DNA from: Verrucomicrobiota bacterium | GTDB taxonomy: Bacteria; Verrucomicrobiota; Verrucomicrobiia; Chthoniobacterales; UBA10450 | DNA length: 6,518 nucleotides | Assembly: GCA_003219395.1 (NCBI GenBank) | Contig: QHOR01000023.1 | Location: 330 to 6,847 of the forward strand | Direction of reading: 5' to 3' | Shown here: positions 1-6,281 of the stretch, piece by piece | Layout of the letters: the number at the start of each line of letters is the position of its first letter | How positions within the stretch are numbered: the stretch's first letter is position 1 | Notes under the pieces: model-generated | What the model was told of the DNA's origin: nothing | The model's input: the letters and a program-made list of their open reading frames with translations, nothing else | The model's database searches: none | Translations under genes and position numbers: made by a program

Positions 1-321
1 CGAATGATCAATGGAATCGACGAACTGGCTATCACCAACCTGGATGGACTGGATCATGTGGATCCGATCCGGGTTTGCGTAGCCTATCGTTTGAATGGGA
101 AACGCCTGGATGTTCCGCCGTGCGACGCAAGCCAGCTGGCTAATTGCGAACCAATTTATGAAAAGATGCGAGGCTGGAACAGGTCTACGCAATCTGCACA
201 AGCTTCTTCTCAACTTCCTCCTGCAGCGAGAAAGTACATCAGGTACATTTCCGAATTAACCGGAGCAAAATTGTCCATGATTAGCGTCGGGCCGGCGCGC
301 GGTGAGACAATCGTTTTGTAG
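1..321 (+). CDS. purA: Adenylosuccinate synthetase, C-terminal fragment (cut by window edge)
   Basis: PurA joins IMP and aspartate using GTP to make adenylosuccinate, the first committed step from IMP to AMP; it is a cytosolic enzyme. Only the last 106 codons are here, since the reading frame is already open at base 1, against about 430 residues for a full protein. The fragment matches the family's C-terminal part: INGIDELAITNLDGLD, then VCVAYRLNGK, a CEPIYEKMRGW segment, an ARKYI..ISELTG segment, and the final SVGPARGETIVL, which corresponds to the S-T-GP-R-ET-I ending typical of the family. The P-loop and the IMP-binding parts lie outside the window. The stop (TAG, 319-321) is 2 nt before the uppS start, so the two are probably co-transcribed. 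Nothing suggests it is broken; the truncation is only the window edge. Confidence 0.95.
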   Translation, partial: RMINGIDELAITNLDGLDHVDPIRVCVAYRLNGKRLDVPPCDASQLANCEPIYEKMRGWNRSTQSAQASSQLPPAARKYIRYISELTGAKLSMISVGPARGETIVL

Positions 322-323
322 TC

Positions 324-1040
324 ATGCCATCGAACGTGAAGAGCGTTCCTCGTCACATTGCAATCATCATGGATGGTAACGGCCGATGGGCAAAGGCCCG
401 CGGTTTTCCACGCATCAAAGGACATGAAGCAGGCGCGCAAGCTGTTCGCGAGTGTGTAGAAGGCTGTGGCGAGCTAAAAGTGGAGTATCTCACGCTTTAT
501 GCTTTCTCCGCTGAGAATTGGCAGCGCCCCAAGAGTGAAGTACTCGCGCTAATGCGTTTGCTCGACAAATTCTTAAAAGAAAAGACGCCGGAATTAATCG
601 AGAAGAACGTACGTCTTCAGGCCATCGGGCGATTGACTGACTTGCCTCAGAGTTCGCAGGAACAACTTCATAGAACTATCGAGCAAACTGCCGGCAACAC
701 CGGATTGACTCTTATCCTTGCTCTTAGTTACGGCGGCCGCCTTGAAATTATTGATGGGATCAAAAGTTTGCTTCGTGCAGTCGAGCTCGGCCACATCGAC
801 AAAGCGATGATCGACGTGGAGATGTTCAGTAAACATCTTTACACGCGGTACTATCCAGATCCGGATCTTCTTATTCGCACTTCGGGCGAAATGCGTCTGT
901 CCAACTTCCTTCTTTGGCAAACGTCCTATACTGAGATGTACATCACGCCTAAATTGTGGCCCGACTTCACAAAGAAAGACCTCGCTGCTGCTGTGGAAGA
1001 ATTTGGGCAACGTCAGCGCCGCTACGGCGTGGTGGTGTAG
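324..1040 (+). CDS. uppS: Isoprenyl transferase / undecaprenyl diphosphate synthase
   Basis: This cis-prenyltransferase extends farnesyl diphosphate with isopentenyl diphosphate to make the C55 lipid carrier for peptidoglycan and other wall polymers; it is cytosolic and acts at the membrane face. The 238-residue length is normal. All family motifs are visible: HIAIIMDGNGRWA at 11-23 with the catalytic Asp17, GHEAG at 33-37, LYAFSAENWQRP at 58-69, SYGGR at 135-139, and DLLIRTSGEMRLSNFLLWQ at 181-199 with the diphosphate-binding arginines and Ser193, followed by Glu204. The usual Asn before YGGR is Ser here, a mild variation. The ATG lies 2 nt after the purA stop. I see no good Shine-Dalgarno sequence, so translation is probably coupled to purA. 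The specific chain length cannot be told from the sequence, but the C55 enzyme is the default. Confidence 0.96.
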   Translation: MPSNVKSVPRHIAIIMDGNGRWAKARGFPRIKGHEAGAQAVRECVEGCGELKVEYLTLYAFSAENWQRPKSEVLALMRLLDKFLKEKTPELIEKNVRLQAIGRLTDLPQSSQEQLHRTIEQTAGNTGLTLILALSYGGRLEIIDGIKSLLRAVELGHIDKAMIDVEMFSKHLYTRYYPDPDLLIRTSGEMRLSNFLLWQTSYTEMYITPKLWPDFTKKDLAAAVEEFGQRQRRYGVVV

Positions 1041-1074
1041 CAGTGCCGAAAGGTATCTGCTAAAGCGGAACGTT

Positions 1075-1818
1075 ATGAGATTTGAGAATCACGTTGCAAT
1101 CGTAACCGGAGCAGGGCGGGGGATCGGCCAAGCCATCGCCTTGCGACTGGTTAACGAGGGGGCGCGTATAGCCTGTGTGAGCCGCACAGACGCAAACGCA
1201 AAGAACGTTGCCGACCAGATCAATGCAATTCGTGCCAGTGCAGCGAAAGCTTACGCGGTTGATGTTGCAGACCATGCCGCCGTGCAAAAAGTCGGCTCGG
1301 AGATTCTCAAGGATTTTAGCAGGGTCGATATTCTGGTTAATAACGCTGGGGTGACTCGTGACGGCCTCGCCATGCGAATGTCTCTCGAAGATTGGGATTC
1401 GGTCGTTAACACCAATTTACGCGGCGCATTCAGTTTTGTGCAGGCAATCATTCGCACGATGATCAAACAGCGGGGCGGTCGCATCATCAACATCAGTTCG
1501 GTCATCGGGCTGATGGGCAATGCGGGACAGACCAATTACGCAGCCAGTAAAGCCGGCTTGATCGGCTTTACCAAGTCACTCGCCCGGGAACTGGCAAGCC
1601 GTAACATCACCGTCAACGCGGTCGCGCCCGGGTTCATCACGACAGACATGACTGCGGGTCTTTCCGACGAGGTGAAGAATTCCATTCAATCAAAAATTCC
1701 TCTCGGCAAAACGGGTACGGTCGAGGACATCGCCAACGCCGTGGCTTTTCTCGCGTCGGCTGAAGCTGGTTATATCACCGGTCAGGTCTTGTGCGTCGAT
1801 GGCGGAATCGTGATGTGA
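1075..1818 (+). CDS. fabG: 3-oxoacyl-ACP reductase FabG (SDR family)
   Basis: FabG reduces 3-oxoacyl-ACP to 3-hydroxyacyl-ACP with NADPH in type II fatty acid synthesis, in the cytosol. The protein is 247 residues, the normal FabG length. The Rossmann motif TGAGRGIG is at 11-18, NNAG at 89-92, and the catalytic set Asn114, Ser142, Tyr155 and Lys159 is intact (ISSVIG, then NYAASKAG). The C-terminal VDGGIVM is typical. The frame is open back to at least 1003, inside uppS, but the ATG at 1075 is chosen because RFENHVAIVTG is the standard N-terminus; a weak GCGGAA lies just upstream. It follows uppS by 34 nt and probably shares its transcript. It converges with the APE-like block, so it could also serve as that pathway's ketoreductase. 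I cannot separate housekeeping FabG from a pathway reductase by sequence; SDR enzymes with other substrates also look like this. Confidence 0.9.
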   Translation: MRFENHVAIVTGAGRGIGQAIALRLVNEGARIACVSRTDANAKNVADQINAIRASAAKAYAVDVADHAAVQKVGSEILKDFSRVDILVNNAGVTRDGLAMRMSLEDWDSVVNTNLRGAFSFVQAIIRTMIKQRGGRIINISSVIGLMGNAGQTNYAASKAGLIGFTKSLARELASRNITVNAVAPGFITTDMTAGLSDEVKNSIQSKIPLGKTGTVEDIANAVAFLASAEAGYITGQVLCVDGGIVM

Positions 1819-1956
1819 GCGTAGCCGTCACCGACCTCATTTCGGCATCTGCGCCAAAACGAATGTTCTGTGGGCAGCGTTCTCACAACCTGCAGCAAAG
1901 TTTAAAGAAAAGTCCGCGATCGCACGACGCGCTGGCCAACGCGCGCAACGCCTGCG
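1819..1956. other. Convergent intergenic gap with a weak GC hairpin
   Basis: This 138-bp gap separates the fabG stop from the stop of the ApeP-like gene on the other strand. No convincing coding frame is present. A short stem can form between CGCGC at 1928-1932 and GCGCG at 1941-1945 with an 8-nt loop. There is no T-run on either side, so it is at best a poor candidate for a terminator shared by the two convergent transcripts. A GCGATCGC palindrome (1917-1924) sits next to it and may be chance. Confidence 0.3.
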
Positions 1957-2415
1957 CTACACGGGACGTTTCACGTCACGTTGCACAATAGTGACACGGC
2001 CCTCGGCAATAATAGCCTCATCTGTCGAGACGCGGCATTCGTAGACCGTATTTGCACCGTCCCCGAACAGTCGGTTGGCACAGACCTGCAGCGGCGATGT
2101 GATGTCATCGAGACGCACCAAATGCAAACGCGCATCGCGTAGTGCAGCGAGATACCCGGGCGGCGCGGCTGTGCCGATCGATCGTGCGCACAATCCACCG
2201 TGGACTGCTGCCGCTTGCGCGCCGTACTCGAAAGCGTGGAGTGCCGATAAATGTCCATCGCGACGTAACGGGTTAGCAGGATCACAGTGCGTGTTCGTGA
2301 CGCATGTAATTGACCGGTCATCCCACTGAATTACCTCGTCCAACAAGCACATCAGGCCAGAGTGGGGAATCAACATGCGAATTTCTCCTTTCTTAATCGG
2401 CAAATCGTTAGTCAT
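1957..2415 (-). CDS. ApeP-like hotdog-fold 3-hydroxyacyl-ACP dehydratase
   Basis: Likely role: dehydration of 3-hydroxyacyl-ACP intermediates in an aryl polyene-type pathway, in the cytosol. The protein has 152 residues. The N-terminal part IPHSGLMCLLDEV (16-28) corresponds to the PH...LLVD.V strand of FabZ-like hotdog proteins, and the central helix HAFEYGAQAAAVHGG (60-74) carries the candidate catalytic Glu63. The canonical FabZ GHFPG loop is absent and the stretch before the helix is shortened, which is the pattern of the ApeP-type dehydratases found in APE and related clusters. It is the last gene of the - strand block, 78 nt after the acyltransferase stop. I chose the ATG at 2415, preceded by TTAGGT, because residues 7-15 align with the extension seen in relatives. 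A second ATG at 2376 has a better Shine-Dalgarno sequence and would give 139 residues. Family assignment is from memory of motif patterns; the activity is inferred. Confidence 0.8.
   Translation of the reverse strand: MTNDLPIKKGEIRMLIPHSGLMCLLDEVIQWDDRSITCVTNTHCDPANPLRRDGHLSALHAFEYGAQAAAVHGGLCARSIGTAAPPGYLAALRDARLHLVRLDDITSPLQVCANRLFGDGANTVYECRVSTDEAIIAEGRVTIVQRDVKRPV
2384..2391 (-). promoter_or_regulatory. Strong Shine-Dalgarno inside the ApeP-like gene, before an alternative ATG
   Basis: The - strand reads AAAGGAGA, followed by 7 nt and then ATG at 2376-2374, in frame with the dehydratase. It is the best ribosome binding site seen in the - strand block. It could make 2376 the true start (product beginning MLIPHSG) or give a second, shorter product. 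Against this, the same bases encode Lys-Lys-Gly-Glu in the longer form, so the match may be a by-product of coding. Confidence 0.5.
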
Positions 2416-2493
2416 GAGATAGACCTAAGTGATTTTGGAGATGTTACGGTAAGATCGGAGCCATGCATTTTGCCTTGCCAAACCAGCAATGGA

Positions 2494-3429
2494 TTAGCGC
2501 GGGGGAGCCTGGTTCCAGAACGGATAGAAGTTGAACCAATTGTAAGGCGCAATGCGTGCGTAATGCTCCAGGCGGTCGACGTAGCGTTGCATCCACAACT
2601 GGATTTCCTCAGCCCGACGGTCGCGAGCCAATGTGATCTCGTCGGCAAAATGTTCGAAGTAAATGTCGTAACGGGCCCCGCCGCGGTACAGACCAAAAAA
2701 CAAAATAACGGGACAATGCGTCATGGCGGCAAGCACGATTGGACCGACCGGGAAGACTGCCGGCCTGCCAAGGAATTGACAGCGGGTTGTCTTATCCGCA
2801 CTGGAGACGCGGTCGCCTAACGTGCCGACGAAGAAGCCTGCATCCAAACTCTCCTTGACTGTCAGTAACGTATCCATGCGGTCCGGCGCGATGACAGTGC
2901 TGGCGATTACCGGATTCAGCGCATCCAAAAACCCGGTGATATTTTGGTTGTGCGTTGGGTTCATTAAAACCTTGAGCCGAAAGTTTCGCTGCATCACGCC
3001 CAGCGCCCGCAACACCTCGAAGCTACCCAGGTGTGAACCCAAAAGTATGCAGCCCTTTCCGGTTTGCATCCGCTGGTGCAGGATTTCTTTGCCATGAAGA
3101 TTGAGGTCAAAACGCTGAAATTCACCGCGCAGCAGGTAAAGCCGATCCAGGATTGTCGCAGCGAAGCAATGAAAATGACCGAACACATGCCACCAGTGCG
3201 CCGGGTAGCCGCGGATTTTGTTTAAGTATTCGAACGAGGTTCGACGAGCCGCGCTTGCAGTAATTACGAAATACAAGGTGATCGGATATAACAGCAGCCT
3301 CCCTGCCCAACGTCCGAGGCGCATGGCGATCCAGCCCAGTAATCGCAGCGAGGCCATTGTACCGCGTTCAGGCATCGCCGACCAACGTATTGCCTCAGGG
3401 GCTTTCGGTTCGAGAACGTCGGAAGTCAT
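2494..3429 (-). CDS. LpxL/HtrB-like acyltransferase (LPLAT superfamily)
   Basis: Family members move an acyl chain from acyl-ACP or acyl-CoA to a lipid or glycolipid acceptor at the inner membrane; in APE clusters a member of this superfamily is thought to attach the polyene to its lipid head. The protein has 311 residues, normal for the family. A hydrophobic N-terminal segment at about 42-59 (LLLYPITLYFVITAS) probably anchors it in the membrane. The catalytic H-x4-E motif is at His133-Glu138 (GSHLGSFEVL), LGDRV lies at 204-208, a FLGRPAVFPVGP block at 219-230, and the ending PYNWFNFYPFW at 295-305 is typical. The ATG at 3429 follows the methyltransferase stop by 3 nt (TGA CAA ATG), with AAAAGGT upstream as the ribosome site inside the preceding gene. 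Acceptor and donor are unknown. A plain lipid A acyltransferase is the alternative, but the neighbours favour a pathway-specific role. Confidence 0.88.
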   Translation of the reverse strand: MTSDVLEPKAPEAIRWSAMPERGTMASLRLLGWIAMRLGRWAGRLLLYPITLYFVITASAARRTSFEYLNKIRGYPAHWWHVFGHFHCFAATILDRLYLLRGEFQRFDLNLHGKEILHQRMQTGKGCILLGSHLGSFEVLRALGVMQRNFRLKVLMNPTHNQNITGFLDALNPVIASTVIAPDRMDTLLTVKESLDAGFFVGTLGDRVSSADKTTRCQFLGRPAVFPVGPIVLAAMTHCPVILFFGLYRGGARYDIYFEHFADEITLARDRRAEEIQLWMQRYVDRLEHYARIAPYNWFNFYPFWNQAPPR

Positions 3430-3432
3430 TTG

Positions 3433-4638
3433 TCAGACCTTTTGTCCACAAATTGCGCCAGTGAAAAAGTGCGGATAAATCTCGCGAATGTGCTCGACAT
3501 CGGGCGCAACTTCGACGCGCTGAAAGCCTGCGCGAGAAAACGCATCCCGCCACTGCTCGGCGGTCAAAAAACCTGGATTCGGACGAACCTCTGGATCTGT
3601 CTGGACGTTGATAAAACTCTCAAGAATCTGAAACATCAACTCGGGATAGATTGGTTGATTCAAATATGGCCGCAGACACTCGCCGATCACGAGCCATCCA
3701 TCGCCGGCCAGAGCCGAGCGCGCTTGGTTCAAGCTAAACAAGAGATCTTTGGAGACGTGCATCACGTTCACAGAGTACACCAGATCAAATTCGCCCGGAT
3801 TAATGCCTTGAGTTTTCCAAGGTAAATCGAGATTGAGCCCGGCCCATTCAAACGAAAGCTCGGGATACTGCCTTGCAAGTTTGCGTTGGGCACACCGCAG
3901 GAAAAACGCGTTCGGTTCTGTGACGAGATAGCGTTCGACCCGTGGCAATAGCCCGCGTTCATTAAACAAACGCAGCAAAATTTCACTGGCGCTACCCGGG
4001 CCGGCGCCGATCTCTAAAATCCGAAGCGTGCGCTTACCGGAAACACGCTCAGCGGCAAGTGTCCCACCAACCCAGTTGTTTACGGCGTAGGTTAAATTGT
4101 CGTTGTGAAAATATTTCAACCACAGCGGCACGCCTTGCGGCCCGAGCAAATTACGATCACCGCTTTGCTCGCCATTGGCTACACTCGGATAGAGGCTCGC
4201 CGCGTAGTCCAGTAGATCCAAAGTCGCCGCGTTCGCAGGATCGATTTGCAGACTTGCCGCACGCACGTTTTCCAGATCGGGTTTTCGCAACGTGTGGCGC
4301 AGAAGGTAAAAACGATTATTCCCATCGGTCCGTGCTTCGAGGCAATCGATTTCAACCAAACGTTCCAAGATCCAACGCAACGCGAACTCAAAGGAAGGCT
4401 GAAACGAAAGTTGACTGCACAACGTATCGACCGATTGCCATTCGCTCAGTTGATCGGTCAGATTCAACCGCTGCGCCAGATCGATAGCCATTTCAGCACC
4501 GTAACGCTCCATGAGCTCGATGCTTTGATACAGTCGTTCGCCGAATACTGTCTGCGGATATCCCTTCAGATATTCAGCCAGGCGGGGATCGCTTGGCTGT
4601 ATGTTAAAGGCTTGCGCGTCGGAGAGTGGCGCGTTCAC
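3433..4638 (-). CDS. SAM-dependent class I methyltransferase with an N-terminal helical domain
   Basis: Likely transfers a methyl group from SAM to the polyketide/fatty acyl or aryl product of this cluster; target atom unknown. The protein has 401 residues from the GTG start. Residues up to about 195 form a domain rich in helices and without a motif I recognise, perhaps the dimerisation/winged-helix part seen in small-molecule O-methyltransferases. The SAM-binding domain follows: ILEIGAGPGSASE (motif I, about 207-219), an acidic strand end LVTEP at 238-242, FDLVYSVNVMHVSKDL at 284-299, and GWLVIGE at 314-320. The start is the GTG at 4638, because it overlaps the stop of the upstream gene as GTGA and has AAAGGTGA four nucleotides before it. 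A TTG at 4662 in the same frame would add eight residues but lacks a comparable site. Similar C-terminal methyltransferase domains occur in modular polyketide synthases, so C-methylation is also possible. Confidence 0.85.
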   Translation of the reverse strand: MNAPLSDAQAFNIQPSDPRLAEYLKGYPQTVFGERLYQSIELMERYGAEMAIDLAQRLNLTDQLSEWQSVDTLCSQLSFQPSFEFALRWILERLVEIDCLEARTDGNNRFYLLRHTLRKPDLENVRAASLQIDPANAATLDLLDYAASLYPSVANGEQSGDRNLLGPQGVPLWLKYFHNDNLTYAVNNWVGGTLAAERVSGKRTLRILEIGAGPGSASEILLRLFNERGLLPRVERYLVTEPNAFFLRCAQRKLARQYPELSFEWAGLNLDLPWKTQGINPGEFDLVYSVNVMHVSKDLLFSLNQARSALAGDGWLVIGECLRPYLNQPIYPELMFQILESFINVQTDPEVRPNPGFLTAEQWRDAFSRAGFQRVEVAPDVEHIREIYPHFFTGAICGQKV

Positions 4639-4955
4639 GAAGTCACCTTTGTCCTGCAACAAACTTCAAGTTGTCCCTCAGCTATTACGCGGCCTTCCAC
4701 ACGGCAGCAAAAATCGATTTCACCCGGCTCATCTTTTTTCGCAGAAAGACAGATCACAAACTGCTCTTCTGGCTTTAGTGGCTGTAGAAATTTTACCGTA
4801 CGAATCGCAGTAAGCTCATAGTCGTTCTGCCAATCTTGCAACGCTGCGTGAACTTCATCCAGGATCAATACGCCGGGGACCAGGGCGGCGTCCGGGAAAT
4901 GTCCAGGTAAGCTGGGATGATTGGCGCTAATCGTGCGGTGCACTTGAAACGTCAC
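4635..4955 (-). CDS. Small ApeI-like hotdog-fold dehydratase
   Basis: Likely a hotdog-fold hydroxyacyl-ACP dehydratase or a related ACP-thioester-binding protein of an APE-type pathway, in the cytosol. The product is only 106 residues, a single hotdog domain. The key segment is HPSLPGHFPDAALVPGV (13-29) followed by LILDEV. It keeps the GHFP histidine (His19) and the PGV turn of FabA/FabZ. The position where FabZ has its catalytic Glu is Asp33, as in FabA. Later strands include AIRTVKFLQPLKPEEQF (50-66), the usual hotdog core. The start is a GTG at 4955, 114 nt after the sulfotransferase stop. Upstream is only a distant GAGG, so the exact start is less certain than for its neighbours. Its TGA overlaps the methyltransferase GTG. 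The family call rests on the HP-LPGHFP-VPGV-LLDEV pattern typical of ApeI-like proteins. Confidence 0.8.
   Translation of the reverse strand: MTFQVHRTISANHPSLPGHFPDAALVPGVLILDEVHAALQDWQNDYELTAIRTVKFLQPLKPEEQFVICLSAKKDEPGEIDFCCRVEGRVIAEGQLEVCCRTKVTS
4643..4650 (-). promoter_or_regulatory. Shine-Dalgarno deciding the methyltransferase start
   Basis: The - strand reads AAAGGTGA, then CTTC, then GTG at 4638-4636. It lies within the last codons of the ApeI-like gene. With the GTGA overlap of stop and start, it supports translational coupling of the two genes and the GTG rather than the upstream TTG as the methyltransferase start. Confidence 0.65.
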
Positions 4956-4986
4956 GTCAGCGAAGTTTTCCTCATACAGGCAGCTC

Positions 4987-5069
4987 CGGCAACTCGAGCA
5001 GCGATTGTTATTACACTGCCGCGTGATGATAACCAGCGTGCTGGAAATCGGCTGCCCGAGTCGTTGCCG
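4987..5069 (-). repeat. Long imperfect inverted repeat with two nested hairpins filling the intergenic gap
   Basis: The arm at 4987-5002 (CGGCAACTCGAGCAGC) pairs with 5051-5069, leaving a 3-nt bulge (5060-5062) and one A-C mismatch (4997/5056), which becomes a G-U wobble in the - strand RNA. After a one-base bulge (5050) the stem continues with four more pairs, 5003-5006 with 5046-5049, for 20 pairs in all. Inside, CCAG at 5033-5036 pairs with CTGG at 5041-5044, and TTAT at 5008-5011 with ATAA at 5029-5032, the latter extended by CAC 5014-5016 with GTG 5023-5025. The result is a branched fold starting at the base after the sulfotransferase stop codon. It could be an mRNA processing or stability element, or a palindromic mobile repeat of REP/MITE type. 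I see no T-run that would make it a simple terminator, and no second copy in the window. Confidence 0.7.
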
Positions 5070-6281
5070 TTACCGCTTAACCAGCTTTTGCGCTCGAGCA
5101 CCGGATGTACGTTTTCTGCCCACAGCCAGGCGAAACCGATCGCAATAGGCTGCAAATCGAGCGGCGCTGTCTGCTTCATGTACTTCAAATTGCGAGAGGT
5201 CATACCGATGAAGCTTGTATCGTTCGTTCGGCTGGCTTGCCAGCACTCGACGCATGCGCCGCTCTACTTTCTGGGACAATGGCCAATCGAAATGCGCATA
5301 AATACGTCGCACCGCCAGCAGCGGGTCGCGACGGATCTCAGCATAATCGACATCGCAAATGCGATGGTCTGCCAATCGACTTCGCTCTTGCAAGAACCCA
5401 TCCAATGTTTTCGACCAGTAGTCGATAGCCTCGCGGCAAACCGTTTGTGGGTCGACCGCATCGCTAAATACGCGCCGAAGAATCGTGATCAGGCTGGATA
5501 CCGAAGCCATCGCATCGAGCGGCGCCCGGTGGGTCTGAACGAACAGCGCATCAGGATACACAGCCAGCAGAGTTGGTAGTGCAAACATGTGGGTGGGAGC
5601 CTTGAGCACCCAACGCTGCGCCTCGCGCCGGAGTTGGAGATGTTGAAGGAAACGTCGGTGGTATTCGTACGCCGGTCGCAAATCCTGACGAAAGAACCAC
5701 GCCCGATACGAAGGCACATAATACATCGCATCAAACTGATCGCTCATAAAGGTGGGCGCCATGAGACTGACGCATTCTTGCGGTAGCTCTGCACCGACGG
5801 GGTGCACGCGGCGAAATGTGGGCGCCAGCCAGTTGAAGCAATTGCAACTGCTAATCGCGCGTTGAATTCGGCGCTTTTCGTTATCGCTGGTAGGCGGAGA
5901 TGGAGTCATGACTTCCCAGGTGAGGGGAACCCGGTGCTGGGGATCGAGGGCGAGCAAGGTATGCAAGAGAGTCGTACCGCTGCGCGGCAGGCCGACAATG
6001 AAGAGCGGTTCGCGAATTTCCTGTTGCACAATTTTTGGATACGCCTTCCGATCCCTTTGAATGAACAAGCGTGAACACAACGTCCGTATGAGGTCTGCGC
6101 GAAGGGCAATTCTCCCGATCAGGTTGAGTTGGGCCTCGCGCTGGCAGGAATCGATTAATCGTGAGAGGCCCTCAAAAAATTCGCCTCCGCCAAAATCATC
6201 AAGGCCGCAACGGCGTTTTGCCGTTTTGATCAAATCCACTGCTCGAAGAGGAGCGCGTGGGATTCGGCTTTTGTCCAGCAA
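5070..6281 (-). CDS. Sulfotransferase-family protein (PAPS-dependent type)
   Basis: Family members transfer sulfate from PAPS to a hydroxyl or amino group of a small molecule, lipid or sugar. The protein has 403 residues with no signal peptide or clear membrane segment. The 5'-phosphosulfate loop is PLFIVGLPRSGTTLLHTLLALDP at 92-114, with Arg100, Ser101, Gly102 and Thr103-Thr104. LKAPTH lies at 226-231, and the 3'-phosphate site is VQTHRAPLDAMASVSSL at 248-264 with Arg252 and Ser260. The usual HRDP is HRAP here. The N-terminal AKRRCGLDDFGGGEFFEGL (21-39) and PLTWEVMTPSPP (119-130) are typical of one bacterial branch of this family. The start is uncertain: TTG at 6281 has no Shine-Dalgarno, the frame is closed by a TGA at 6305-6303, and GTG at 6239 is an alternative. 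It is the first gene of the - strand block in this window. The substrate is unknown; the neighbours suggest a polyene or lipid product. Confidence 0.85.
   Translation of the reverse strand: MLDKSRIPRAPLRAVDLIKTAKRRCGLDDFGGGEFFEGLSRLIDSCQREAQLNLIGRIALRADLIRTLCSRLFIQRDRKAYPKIVQQEIREPLFIVGLPRSGTTLLHTLLALDPQHRVPLTWEVMTPSPPTSDNEKRRIQRAISSCNCFNWLAPTFRRVHPVGAELPQECVSLMAPTFMSDQFDAMYYVPSYRAWFFRQDLRPAYEYHRRFLQHLQLRREAQRWVLKAPTHMFALPTLLAVYPDALFVQTHRAPLDAMASVSSLITILRRVFSDAVDPQTVCREAIDYWSKTLDGFLQERSRLADHRICDVDYAEIRRDPLLAVRRIYAHFDWPLSQKVERRMRRVLASQPNERYKLHRYDLSQFEVHEADSAARFAAYCDRFRLAVGRKRTSGARAQKLVKR

Noticed and set aside
1928..1945. GC-rich hairpin in the convergent gap as a bidirectional terminator.
   Set aside because: Only five pairs and no T-run on either strand, so it is kept as a weak note, not as a terminator.
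1791..1991. A 66-codon + strand frame in the convergent gap after fabG.
   Set aside because: It starts inside fabG in another frame and runs into the antisense of the dehydratase gene. The composition does not look like a real protein.
2412..2696. A 94-codon - strand frame ending in an ATGA overlap with the ApeP-like start.
   Set aside because: It is mostly an alternative frame of the acyltransferase, which ends normally after NWFNFYPFW. The translation is low in recognisable structure.
3430..3825. Several + strand frames of 90-220 codons antisense to the - strand genes (for example 3430-3825, 4246-4821, 4917-5579).
   Set aside because: They mirror the open third positions of the - strand genes, have no motifs, and cover more than one real gene.
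4952..5203. An 83-codon - strand frame whose TGA overlaps the ApeI-like GTG as GTGA, spanning the sulfotransferase end and the gap.
   Set aside because: Its first two-thirds lie in another frame of the well-supported sulfotransferase. The rest runs through the inverted repeat, and the translation shows no family pattern. The overlap is probably chance.
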